Shown here piece after piece: positions 38,655 to 48,056 of a stretch of 64,000 nucleotides of DNA. The translations under genes were made by a program, and so were the position numbers. Numbering within the stretch: the stretch's first letter is position 1; the number at the start of each line of letters is the position of its first letter. Origin of the DNA: Methanosarcina mazei S-6 (GTDB lineage: Archaea > Halobacteriota > Methanosarcinia > Methanosarcinales > Methanosarcinaceae); the NCBI RefSeq assembly GCF_000970205.1, contig NZ_CP009512.1:1364001-1428000 (forward strand). The letters are read 5' to 3'. The notes below the pieces were generated by a model. That model did no database searches. It worked only from the letters and a program-made list of their open reading frames with translations, and was not told where the DNA came from.

Positions 38655-41600
38655 ATGTTAGAAGAACTCCTCACAAACCTCACTTCCAGGCAAAGAGATG
38701 CAGTTGAGCATGTTTCAGGTCCTTTCTTAATCCTTGCAGGGGCAGGTACAGGTAAGACTACAACAATCACTGGCAAAATTGCCTGTATGATCAAAGTACA
38801 GGGAGTTAAACCGGAAAAGATTCTCGCTCTTACTTTTTCAAGAGAAGCTGCCAGAAATATGGAAAAGAAAATCTATGGACTTTTAGGGCAAGGGACCAAT
38901 GTAAAGGTAAGTACTTTTCATGCCTTCTGTGCCGAATTGATAAGAGATAATTCTGAAAAGTGTGGGATTTCGGAGCAATTTACCATTTTTGAGGAAATTG
39001 ATGTAGCTATCCTGATTTATAAGGATCTGGGTACAACTTCGAGAAATGCAACTTTATACTCCAGCACAATCGCAAAAGCAAAGGATTTGAACATTTCTAT
39101 TAGTAAGTTCAAAGATTATCTTGAAACAAGAAAGGAATCGTTACTTAACTTTGCTGAAGAAAGCAGATTTGAGCAGTTTTATAACGAGTGCAAGGTCAAC
39201 CTGAACACATTTCATTTAAAGGATAGTAGTCAGCAAAAAGCCCTGAAAGATGAAAAGAAAAAATGGCAGAAATTTATCGGACTTTATGATGAATATCGTA
39301 AATATGCTGATTTCATCAACGCCTGGGAAACGTATGAAAAGAGAAAGAAAACCCTGAATTGCCTTGATTACGGGGATCTTAATAAAATTGCCCTTGATTT
39401 CCTTAACACCTATGGCACAGCAGAGTTGAATGACACCTATACCCATATTATTGTTGACGAGTTTCAGGATACTAATTACGTGCAGTTCGAACTTATCAAA
39501 CACCTGACTGCAAGGGAGAAAAATATCACAGTGGTTGCAGATGCAAACCAGAGCATCTATGCTTTCCGGGGAGCATACGCGAATAATATAGAAGAGTTTA
39601 AAGAGCAGTTCGGGATTTTAGAAAAAGATGTTGTATCCCTTGATACGAGTTTCAGGTCAACAAATAAGATCCTCAAGGTAGCCCACAGACTGATCTCACA
39701 TAATTACCCAGAAGACCGAAAAGGCGAATGTCTCCTTCTCAAGAACTGTAATGATAACGAGGGCAAAAATGTAGTCGTCCAGGAAACAAAAGATGATGGC
39801 GAAGAAGCAAGAAAAATAGTAGAACAGATTGAACTCTATATTGAAAATGATGTTCCCCTTAAAGAAATTGTAGTCCTTTATCGAACCCATAACCAAGGAA
39901 GACATATCAGACAGGCGCTCCAGAGGCGCGAAATTCCTGTGATTGTGAAGGATGATGCAGACTATTTGAAACAACCCGAAATCAAGACCGTACTTTCCTA
40001 TCTCTACATATTAAACAATCTCATGGATCCTACTCCAAGAGGCACAGAGGCCTGGTGGCGACTCTTTCATTACAATAACAGCCTTAAAAATAGCGATTCA
40101 GTTCGTATAGGAGAGTACACCCAGCGAAACAAAGTTCGTTTTCAGGAAGCCATTTACCACCATCTTGACGAGATAGAGTTAAGCGAAAACGGATGCAAGA
40201 CTGTCGAAAAAGTAAAAGAAACAATCAGGGTTCTTAGCGAGAAAAAACTGCTGGATGTCTCCGACCTTCTTCTTGAAATTTACGATCTAAGTGGAATTGT
40301 AAGACACCTTAATAGGCTGGATACGCTGAAAACCAGGGAAGCTTTTCTTAACCTCCGAAACCTGCATGAAATGGCAAAGAAATTTGAACAATTTCATAAT
40401 AGAGAGCTTTTTGGCTTCATCGATTACCTTGAGATCCTTGACGAGATGGGGGGCAACCCTGAATCTGCAAAAATCAGGGAAGACGATGCTGTAAGCCTGA
40501 TGAGCATCCATGCAGCAAAAGGACTCGAATTCAGGGTTGTTTTTGTGACCAGCATGGCAAAGGATAAATTCCCTCTATTAAGGGGTGGGCAAGATTTTCT
40601 AATTCCACTGGAAATGATGGAACAGTACTGTGATCTTTTCTCAGCGAAGTTAAGTGAAGCAGAGCTCGAGAAGGCTATTAAGGAACGAAAAAAAGAAATA
40701 AGATTTGAAGACGAACGCCGACTTTGTTACGTCGCGTTTACGCGAGCAAAAGAAGACCTTATACTTACTCTTTCTCTTGAGTATGGCGGTAAGGAGCGGG
40801 AGCCATCCGAGTTTTTGATGGAAATTGGATATGATCGCTGGAGAGACCTAGAAAGTCCTCTGGACAGGGAAGCAAACGCTAACACAGAAATGGAGACTAC
40901 TTTTGATGCTCTTGACCTGTCTTACCGGAGAGACTTTGAGATCAAAACTGCAGGTTTTGTGAGAGACGATGAGCTTGAAAGGGAGAAAAACAGGTGTATA
41001 CAACAGCTTATTGAAGCCCTTGATAAGGACCTTGAGGAAGCTGTACACTACCTGATGGTATACAGAGCCCTCAGGGACGGCGGATGCGGGAATTACCTTG
41101 AAGAATTACAGCATAAATGGAGTACGATAGATCCTGCTATGAGAGCAGGAGAGATCCTCACAAAAATAAAGGTCAGAAATAATGGTTTAAGGTTCAGTCC
41201 GGAAGCATTCAGTTTCAGCTTTTCCGCTTTGAAGGCATATGAAAACTGTCCGAAACAGTATGAATTGCAGGAAATCCTGCGCATGCCAAGCCGGAAGAAT
41301 GAAGATTCCACAGGAGCTATGACAAGGGGGAGTTTCGTACATAAGGTACTTGAAACCGCAGTTAAAGAAAAGGTTGCAGAAAAGCAGGCACTATATGAGA
41401 TAGCTAAAACTCTTCATAAAAAGCCAGAATGGATATATGCAGATCTCGAATCTACCCTTCCTCTTTTTGAAGTATTCTGGCTCCGAAACAAAGACCGGAT
41501 CTCAAATAACCTCATGGTAGAACAGTGGTTTTCAGTCCCTATAGACGGCTTCGTTTTCAAGGGTATTATTGATAGAATCGATTTGCTTGACCCCTCCAAA

Positions 41601-41960
41601 AAAGAGGTCGAGATAATTGATTACAAAACTGGGAAATATGATGTGAGTCCCGAAGACCGTTCAAGGCAGCTTCTACTCTACGCAAAAGGTTTTGAACACA
41701 TGTACCCCGGATACACGGCGAAAAAGCTCACACTTGACATGCTGGCTCTAGAAAAACCCAGGAGTTTTGAGCTGCAGGAGGACGGAGAGTACAGGGGTAC
41801 TGAAGGCAGAGTAAGTCCACTTGATAGAGGAACAATCGACTCTATGGTGGAGACTGCACAAAGGATTGCTCATGATTATGAGCATGGTTTTGAAGGGACA
41901 GAGGATCCGGAAATCTGCAAGGAGTGCGGGTTTAGATTGTACTGTGACGGTGTTAATTAA
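38655..41960 (+). CDS. UvrD-like helicase fused to a Fe-S PD-(D/E)XK nuclease
   Basis: This 1101-residue superfamily 1A helicase has motif I GAGTGKTTTITGK (about 28), motif II IIVDEFQDTNY (about 267), SIHAAKGLEFRVVFV and VAFTRAKEDLILTLS. A C-terminal RecB-like nuclease follows, with FKGIIDRID and EIIDYKTGKYD (about 968-995). Four cysteines (YENCPKQY plus CKECGFRLYC at the end) match the AddB/Cas4-type Fe-S cluster arrangement. It unwinds and degrades DNA ends. The stop overlaps the mcrB start by one base (TAATG), so it belongs to an operon with mcrB and mcrC and probably processes DNA cut by McrBC. GGGGCAT precedes the ATG. Confidence 0.88.
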   Translation: MLEELLTNLTSRQRDAVEHVSGPFLILAGAGTGKTTTITGKIACMIKVQGVKPEKILALTFSREAARNMEKKIYGLLGQGTNVKVSTFHAFCAELIRDNSEKCGISEQFTIFEEIDVAILIYKDLGTTSRNATLYSSTIAKAKDLNISISKFKDYLETRKESLLNFAEESRFEQFYNECKVNLNTFHLKDSSQQKALKDEKKKWQKFIGLYDEYRKYADFINAWETYEKRKKTLNCLDYGDLNKIALDFLNTYGTAELNDTYTHIIVDEFQDTNYVQFELIKHLTAREKNITVVADANQSIYAFRGAYANNIEEFKEQFGILEKDVVSLDTSFRSTNKILKVAHRLISHNYPEDRKGECLLLKNCNDNEGKNVVVQETKDDGEEARKIVEQIELYIENDVPLKEIVVLYRTHNQGRHIRQALQRREIPVIVKDDADYLKQPEIKTVLSYLYILNNLMDPTPRGTEAWWRLFHYNNSLKNSDSVRIGEYTQRNKVRFQEAIYHHLDEIELSENGCKTVEKVKETIRVLSEKKLLDVSDLLLEIYDLSGIVRHLNRLDTLKTREAFLNLRNLHEMAKKFEQFHNRELFGFIDYLEILDEMGGNPESAKIREDDAVSLMSIHAAKGLEFRVVFVTSMAKDKFPLLRGGQDFLIPLEMMEQYCDLFSAKLSEAELEKAIKERKKEIRFEDERRLCYVAFTRAKEDLILTLSLEYGGKEREPSEFLMEIGYDRWRDLESPLDREANANTEMETTFDALDLSYRRDFEIKTAGFVRDDELEREKNRCIQQLIEALDKDLEEAVHYLMVYRALRDGGCGNYLEELQHKWSTIDPAMRAGEILTKIKVRNNGLRFSPEAFSFSFSALKAYENCPKQYELQEILRMPSRKNEDSTGAMTRGSFVHKVLETAVKEKVAEKQALYEIAKTLHKKPEWIYADLESTLPLFEVFWLRNKDRISNNLMVEQWFSVPIDGFVFKGIIDRIDLLDPSKKEVEIIDYKTGKYDVSPEDRSRQLLLYAKGFEHMYPGYTAKKLTLDMLALEKPRSFELQEDGEYRGTEGRVSPLDRGTIDSMVETAQRIAHDYEHGFEGTEDPEICKECGFRLYCDGVN

Positions 41961-44392
41961 TGAAATTGACTAAGAAAAATATATTGGAAGCTATCTCGAT
42001 TGCCAGATTAATTGTTGATGAAAATTTGGTAGGGAGCCAATTATACGAAAGAGATGATGAAGAGATAAGGATAAAAAACAGATATAACTCGACTATTAAA
42101 CCTAAAATTGAAGAATTTAAATCAAATAACGATGGAAATACGCCAAATAAACTTTTAAAATTGTATTTAGAAGTGTTTATAAGTAAAAAAGGATACAGCG
42201 ACAAATTTGACGTAAAAGGATTTCATTATAAAGGTCAAGTTGTTAATTCATATGTTTGGGCTGCTATCACAAAAAAAGATAGCTCAATTGATGACATGAA
42301 GGCCTCTAAATGTCCTCAGCTTTATATACGGATCGCTGATTCTTACATTCTCTTTGGCTTACGCTATGGAAAACATGTCCAAAACAGTGACAAATGTGTT
42401 CAATTTGTTAAATCTGATAAAGGATTGAAGAAGCAACTTCTTGAATTAGTAAATTCCAATAAAGAGATTCATGTCTTTGATGAGAATGAAACTTATGAAG
42501 TTGAATTAAGAAAATATGAAGATATAGATAATAACTGGACAGAGAATATAAGGCTAGTTAGTGTAGTAAAAGAAAGCGAAATTCCGGACAATATTGAGAA
42601 TAGGATATATAATACATTGGATAATCTTTTTGAAGTATTCTTAAAGATATCTGAAATTGAGTCTGTATATGTAAAAGGACGTGGTTCTGTTATAATTGAG
42701 GAAGATTCTGCTTCAATGAAGAATGAATGTCTTCGAATGAAAAAACTACTATCCAACAAAAAACAGGTTATTCTATATGGTCCACCTGGAACAGGTAAAA
42801 CCTACGTTGCATCCAACTTCATAAAATCAAATACTTCTGACCAGATATACAACGAAAAACAGACTATTCCTTATGACTCTTCTAAAAAAGATGATACTTT
42901 TGTTACGTCTAATTTAATAAAATCAGATACATCTGACCAGACAACCAAAGAAAAAATCTCTATTGATCGAAAATTTTTCTTTTATGGGTCTAAGCTTACT
43001 TATCCGAAAATTCAAGAGCTTTGGAACAAATCAGAATCTACACTAGATATTAATAGTAACATGCATAGAAAAGAGACAATTGATATAATAAAGGCTGGAG
43101 ATATGCTTTTTATTTATGCTGCCAGTCCTAGAAAGAAAGTTATTGGTATTGCTGAATTTATTCAAAAGGAACTCCAATGGGATGGTAAACTAATTTTTAG
43201 AATCAAAAATCTAAAACAAATGAGAAATGGTCCTACATTGGAGGATCTTAGAAATGACAGTATATTATCAAAATCTGAACCTATTATAAATGAATTAAAA
43301 GGCAACTTGAATCCAATTAATAAAGATGCAGCTTTAAGACTGCTGAAATTATCGAAGGTTTCACTTGATAATTCAAATGTCGAGAATATAATTGAACCAG
43401 AAGTTGTGCAAAATCATGAATTCTCAAAGGTTGAGAAAATAGCCGAACCAGAAATTTCAAAGAATCATGAATTAATCACTTATTACGAATTTATTACATT
43501 CCATCCCAGCTTTTCATATGAAGATTTCATTGAAGGGCTACGCCCTCTTAACAATGATGATGGTCAGATATCTTATAAGGTAGACGAAGGTTTGTTTAAA
43601 AGATATTCTAGATTTGCTTTCAATGCTCTCATGGCTAAAGCAGAAATCGAAAAAGAATGGGGGCAGATGGAAAATATTCCACAACTGACCGTAGAAGAAA
43701 AAGAAAAAGCCAAAAAAGCCGCTGGAGAAGTTTCATTCTACCTTGTAATTGATGAAATCAATAGAGGAGATATTTCGCGTATTTTTGGAGAATTGATTAC
43801 ACTTCTTGAGTCAGATAAGCGCCTTACAGCTGACAATGAACTAATTATCACTCTCCCATACTCCAAAACAAAATTTGCAGTTTCACCTAATCTCTATCTT
43901 ATAGGCACCATGAATACAGCTGACAAATCAATTGCTCTAATTGACATTGCACTCAGGCGCCGTTTTGGATTTATTGAAATGATGCCTGATTATAGTGTAC
44001 TCGAAGAGAAGCTAGTAAATGAGGATAAAGATATCAAGGAAGTATTCGATCTTTCAATTCAAGCGCTTAAAAAAGTCAATGAAAATATCCTCAAAACCTA
44101 CGATAGGGATCATCAAATAGGACACAGTTATTTATTAAAACTCAAAGACTCTAAATCACGCAATGATGCAATTGAGGATTTCCGTTTCATCTGGTATTAT
44201 GAAATCCTTCCGCTTATGCAGGAATATTTCTATGACGCACCTGCAAAACTCAAACAGGTTTTGGGGAATGAATTTATAGTAGTTGAGAATCGCTCATTTT
44301 CCTTTATTGATAACCTTGAGGGGGAAGAGTTCATAAAAACCATCCAGAGAGTGGTAAATTCAGAAAAGAGGCAGAACGAAATAGGTGACTAA
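41960..44392 (+). CDS. mcrB: McrB-type GTPase with an EVE-like domain inside the AAA+ module
   Basis: This 810-residue protein opens with an N-terminal MrcB-like domain (about 60-190; LYLEVFISKKGYSDKF, YILFGLRYGKH). Walker A YGPPGTGKT follows at 273-281. Then comes an insertion of about 200 residues whose core (about 336-466: IKAGDMLFIYAASPRKKVIG, RLLKLSK) looks like an EVE/PUA-like reader of modified bases. The AAA+ fold resumes at about 505 (FITFHPSFSYEDFIEGLRP), with Walker B FYLVIDEINRGD, the McrB signature MNTADKSIALIDIALRRRF and the C-terminal lid. Short internal repeats flank the insert. With McrC it should translocate and cut DNA with modified bases. Confidence 0.88.
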   Translation: MKLTKKNILEAISIARLIVDENLVGSQLYERDDEEIRIKNRYNSTIKPKIEEFKSNNDGNTPNKLLKLYLEVFISKKGYSDKFDVKGFHYKGQVVNSYVWAAITKKDSSIDDMKASKCPQLYIRIADSYILFGLRYGKHVQNSDKCVQFVKSDKGLKKQLLELVNSNKEIHVFDENETYEVELRKYEDIDNNWTENIRLVSVVKESEIPDNIENRIYNTLDNLFEVFLKISEIESVYVKGRGSVIIEEDSASMKNECLRMKKLLSNKKQVILYGPPGTGKTYVASNFIKSNTSDQIYNEKQTIPYDSSKKDDTFVTSNLIKSDTSDQTTKEKISIDRKFFFYGSKLTYPKIQELWNKSESTLDINSNMHRKETIDIIKAGDMLFIYAASPRKKVIGIAEFIQKELQWDGKLIFRIKNLKQMRNGPTLEDLRNDSILSKSEPIINELKGNLNPINKDAALRLLKLSKVSLDNSNVENIIEPEVVQNHEFSKVEKIAEPEISKNHELITYYEFITFHPSFSYEDFIEGLRPLNNDDGQISYKVDEGLFKRYSRFAFNALMAKAEIEKEWGQMENIPQLTVEEKEKAKKAAGEVSFYLVIDEINRGDISRIFGELITLLESDKRLTADNELIITLPYSKTKFAVSPNLYLIGTMNTADKSIALIDIALRRRFGFIEMMPDYSVLEEKLVNEDKDIKEVFDLSIQALKKVNENILKTYDRDHQIGHSYLLKLKDSKSRNDAIEDFRFIWYYEILPLMQEYFYDAPAKLKQVLGNEFIVVENRSFSFIDNLEGEEFIKTIQRVVNSEKRQNEIGD
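42803..42957 (+). repeat. Imperfect repeat in mcrB before the EVE-like insert
   Basis: VASNFIKSNTSDQIYNEK and VTSNLIKSDTSDQTTKEK are two copies with a short spacer. The similarity is also clear at DNA level. The repeat sits right after Walker A, at the boundary of the inserted module. Confidence 0.75.
43379..43477 (+). repeat. Imperfect repeat in mcrB after the EVE-like insert
   Basis: VENIIEPEVVQNHEFSK and VEKIAEPEISKNHELI are adjacent copies of about 50 bases. They form the linker that returns from the EVE-like insert to the AAA+ fold. Confidence 0.75.
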
Positions 44393-45743
44393 GTTGACCA
44401 TTTCGATTGCAACTCTTTTTGAATACGTTACTTATAATGTAGTCCTGTCAACAGAAAAAGATTATTATTCTGAAAATTCAAGGACCCTTCATTTAACTGA
44501 AGAAACTCTTAATGAACTTGAAAAGATTAACAAAACCAATAAATTTCTGGATATCGGAAGAAAAACCCTCAAACCACGGAATTGTATTGGAGTCGTAAAA
44601 GCTGGTAGTATCACAATCGAAATATTGCCTAAACTGTTTAAAGATGACAGATATGAACAGCATAGGGCCGTTATTGCAAGAAACCTGCTCAAAATGCTTT
44701 CATATTCTGAAAAATTGTCATTAAAGGAGATAGATTCGGCAGACCTTGATACAGAAGAACTTGATTTCTTTGAAATTTTTATCTACTTTTTTGCGAAGAA
44801 TTTAAATGAATTAATCAAATCGACTCAGAGAAGAGAGTATATCAAAAATTCTGAAGAGCTCCGTTTTATCAGGGAAAGAATAGACACAAGACGCTATACA
44901 AATCCCGCACGCTTGCATATTATCCCATGTAATTACCATGAGTTATCTATTGATACTACCCTCAATCGTACACTAAAATACACATGTTATTTGATGTCTA
45001 GAATGGTAAAAAATTTCAATTCATTCAGGCTGCTCAGATCAATATCAGGAATTCTTGATTCAGTTACACTTTATCCTGTATCACTTGCAGAGATTGACAG
45101 GATTTCTTTTACTAGGTTAAACAGAAAGTTCGAGCCGTTTATCAGAATATGCCGGATATTTCTCTCCCATTCCACGCTTACTCTTCAAGCTTCAGATGTG
45201 GAGACATTTTCTCTTCTAATACCTATGGAAACTCTTTTTGAAGAATTCATAGCTAAAGTGATAAAAGAGGACCCAGATTATTTCTTTGGCCCGCAAACTT
45301 CGGTCTCAACACAGCAATATATCGGTAAATTAGCTAGCTCTGAGGATGGCTCTGGCGTGTTCAACCTACAGCCGGATATTGTTATTAAAAGAGGGCCAGA
45401 TGTTGCAATCATTGATACTAAATATAAGCTTCTGGATGACGAAAAACGCAAATATGGAGTGTCACAGGCTGATATGTACCAAATGTATGCGTATGTGACA
45501 AAAAAAGATGCTATTAGTTCGATGCTCCTTTACCCAGATACTGAATTAAAAGAGCAAAGGACTTTTTATTATAACCTGGAAAATGAAGGAAAAAGAAGTG
45601 TGCCGCTCTATATTACATCGATAAAGCTATCATACGACTTGACAAATGAGAAAGAGTGGTCTGAGTTCAGAAAAGATCTAAGAAATGTTCTCACAAAATT
45701 TTTTCCTAATCTTAATCTCTTAGGATTTACAAAATTGAACTGA
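44385..45743 (+). CDS. mcrC: McrC nuclease subunit
   Basis: This 452-residue McrC has an N-terminal domain (IEILPKLFKDDRYEQHRAVI) that binds and stimulates the McrB ring. Its C-terminal PD-(D/E)XK nuclease has LQPDIVIKRGPDVAIIDTKYKLL (residues split here as QPDIVI and IIDTKYK). The GTG start overlaps the mcrB stop by eight bases. A preferred alternative start is not evident. It is intact and should form the cutting subunit of the modification-dependent restriction system. Confidence 0.9.
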   Translation: MTKLTISIATLFEYVTYNVVLSTEKDYYSENSRTLHLTEETLNELEKINKTNKFLDIGRKTLKPRNCIGVVKAGSITIEILPKLFKDDRYEQHRAVIARNLLKMLSYSEKLSLKEIDSADLDTEELDFFEIFIYFFAKNLNELIKSTQRREYIKNSEELRFIRERIDTRRYTNPARLHIIPCNYHELSIDTTLNRTLKYTCYLMSRMVKNFNSFRLLRSISGILDSVTLYPVSLAEIDRISFTRLNRKFEPFIRICRIFLSHSTLTLQASDVETFSLLIPMETLFEEFIAKVIKEDPDYFFGPQTSVSTQQYIGKLASSEDGSGVFNLQPDIVIKRGPDVAIIDTKYKLLDDEKRKYGVSQADMYQMYAYVTKKDAISSMLLYPDTELKEQRTFYYNLENEGKRSVPLYITSIKLSYDLTNEKEWSEFRKDLRNVLTKFFPNLNLLGFTKLN

Positions 45744-45936
45744 GAAACAATAGTTTTAAACCTTTAACTATGCAAAATAATGATTTAAACCATAAAGTCT
45801 ATTGAGCTTGTTTTTTCATTTCAAGTGTGTAAGTTCAAAATCCTACTGCCATTTAGAAAAATGAGTAAGTCTCCACATTTGCAAAAAATATAGAGTTAAT
45901 TTGTGCCTGCGATCTTCTGAAGTTTACTTCAATAAA

Positions 45937-47985
45937 TTAAATCAGCGCCATCGACTTGTACACTGCATCTATAGGATCCTCATAAAACGAAATCTGGAAC
46001 TTACTGAAAAGATCCGGTGGCACTGTTGCAATCTTTCCTGCAGAAGAAATTGGAATCATTACCCTCTTTGCCCCTGCATCAAGGCAGACCTGCAAAAGAC
46101 CAGCAAGATTTTCAAGTATACCTACAGAGCCGCCGATTGTCATACTCCCTAGAATTGCAGTCTGTTCCTGAAGTGACCTTTCCAATGCGCCGGAGCAGAG
46201 GCTGATGAAGGCTGGAAGGGCAAGTTCTTCTGACATGCCAACTCCGTAAAGGTCCTGGACGTGCAAAAAGTAATCCTTTTCTTTTACAGATATGCTCTGA
46301 CTTATGGATTTTGCATTGGCTTTGAAGTAATTGAATGCCGTTTTTATGGATTCCTTTGTCTGAGTATTTGAGCCTGTACCTGATTTTTCATATTTTCCCG
46401 AGCCTGCAACTACCTGAACTTCAAACTTGTAAATCCCAATTTTACCAGATTCGGTAGCTCCAACAGCATAGGCTTCACCAGGTTTTGTGATACCTGCAGG
46501 GATAATCTTGTTTCCACCGCTTTCTGGGACGGACACGAAGGATTCTTTCAGGTTTTCATTGTCAATATAGGAGAAATTGACATCGAAGAACTCGATCCCT
46601 CCTATTTTTTTAAGCTGCTCTTTCACGCGCCTTCTTCCAACGAGGGTATACTCAAGGATCTCCTGCGCCTGTTCCCTGGTGATATTCTCATCCGGGTAAA
46701 TGAGTTTCATAAGACCTGAGAAGGTCTTTTTAACGGCGATCACATCACGCTGGTTCAGGTTGTTCCCTAGCTTAAAGAATCTGTTTATGTTGTCGGCGTA
46801 GGACCTCTTCCTCATTTCCCTGAAGAATTCTGCAATATAGTCAACTATGAATCCATACCTGTCCGTAAAGTGTTCAGGCCTGAACTTCGGGATTTCCCAG
46901 CCAGGGATATAATAGTACATCCTGTCGAAAAAGGCGGTATCACTGTTCATGGTTTCCGGGAAGGGAGAGAACAGGTGTGAAGTCTTTAATAAGGACTCAA
47001 TACTCTGGTTGACATTTCCAACAAAAACAATGGAAGCGTTTGCGTTCTTTTGCTCTTTTCCCCTCGCAAAGGAGCCTGAGGCCATATAGTCTTTAAGGAT
47101 CTGTATTCCGTCCTTGTCTTTGAAACGGATTCCTGCAACCTCGTCAAACGCCACAACGTCCCAGAACCCAACAAGCCCTATCTGTCGGGTGCCCATGTTG
47201 TAGAAAAGGTTTGCAACTGTGGTCTGCCCTCCGGACATCAGGATGGTGTTTGGGGATATTTCCTTGTAAACATGAGATTTTCCAGTACTTTTCGGGCCGA
47301 GTTCGCAGAGGTTATAATTATTTTCGACAAGAGGAACAAGCCTTTCGAGCATATGCCACTTTGTGGAAGTTTCAAGCTGGGTAGGCTCCATCCCAATGCT
47401 TCTCATCAGAACGTCAATCCACTCATCTTTGGTGAAGTTCTTTCTTTCAACCAGGACCTCCTGGATGTTTACATTCGGGATCTGGATGGGTTTTAAACTG
47501 GAGATTATGAATGGCGAAGAAGCTGATTCTGTTGAGTATTCCATCTTGATCATGCACCAGATACCGCCACCGAGAAGCTTGTCGTATTTTATGACATAGT
47601 CAGAGTCGATCTCAATGCTTTTGAGCCCGAGATTGGAGAAAGTAGCTTCGTAGATGTCTCTCCTTTCGTTGAGCATAACCGTGATCTTGTCAATAACCGT
47701 ATAGTAGCCCGTCTCACGGATCTTCGACTTGATCTTTTCGGCTTCATCTGGGCGGACATAGTTCTGGGACAGGATACTTTTTACTATCTGGATGCCTTCC
47801 TGGATTACTTCTTCGTCCTCGTCAGCACAATAGGAGCCAAGCAGGTATTCCAGCACGTAAACAGGGACGTTGTGCCCAACTTTCAGCAGTTTTGTAAGGT
47901 CTTTTCGTACAACTCTGCCAGGGAAATACTGAATTAATTTTCTGTCGGTTTCAAGGATTGCTGTCTCAAGAGATTCTTCGGTCAT
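45937..47985 (-). CDS. brxL: BREX system BrxL, AAA+ with Lon-like C-terminus
   Basis: This 682-residue protein ends the BREX locus. The AAA+ core has Walker A LGPKSTGKSHVYKE (about 228) and Walker B VVAFDEVAG (about 278), with a downstream sensor IVFVGNVNQS. The C-terminal Lon-like domain (about 500-682) contains LYGVGMSEELALPAFISL where Lon has its catalytic Ser, but the catalytic Lys position (Lon GGLKEK) reads GILENLAGLL, so classical protease activity is doubtful. BrxL is a DNA-binding hexameric restriction effector in type 1 BREX. GGACAGGAT precedes the ATG. It lies 71 bases downstream of pglZ and is probably cotranscribed with it. Confidence 0.92.
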   Translation of the reverse strand: MTEESLETAILETDRKLIQYFPGRVVRKDLTKLLKVGHNVPVYVLEYLLGSYCADEDEEVIQEGIQIVKSILSQNYVRPDEAEKIKSKIRETGYYTVIDKITVMLNERRDIYEATFSNLGLKSIEIDSDYVIKYDKLLGGGIWCMIKMEYSTESASSPFIISSLKPIQIPNVNIQEVLVERKNFTKDEWIDVLMRSIGMEPTQLETSTKWHMLERLVPLVENNYNLCELGPKSTGKSHVYKEISPNTILMSGGQTTVANLFYNMGTRQIGLVGFWDVVAFDEVAGIRFKDKDGIQILKDYMASGSFARGKEQKNANASIVFVGNVNQSIESLLKTSHLFSPFPETMNSDTAFFDRMYYYIPGWEIPKFRPEHFTDRYGFIVDYIAEFFREMRKRSYADNINRFFKLGNNLNQRDVIAVKKTFSGLMKLIYPDENITREQAQEILEYTLVGRRRVKEQLKKIGGIEFFDVNFSYIDNENLKESFVSVPESGGNKIIPAGITKPGEAYAVGATESGKIGIYKFEVQVVAGSGKYEKSGTGSNTQTKESIKTAFNYFKANAKSISQSISVKEKDYFLHVQDLYGVGMSEELALPAFISLCSGALERSLQEQTAILGSMTIGGSVGILENLAGLLQVCLDAGAKRVMIPISSAGKIATVPPDLFSKFQISFYEDPIDAVYKSMALI

Positions 47986-48056
47986 TTTTATCCTGTCCCT
48001 ATTAAATATCCCTACTCTTTTTTATCCCGAATTTTTGTGCATAATTTATTTTCAAC

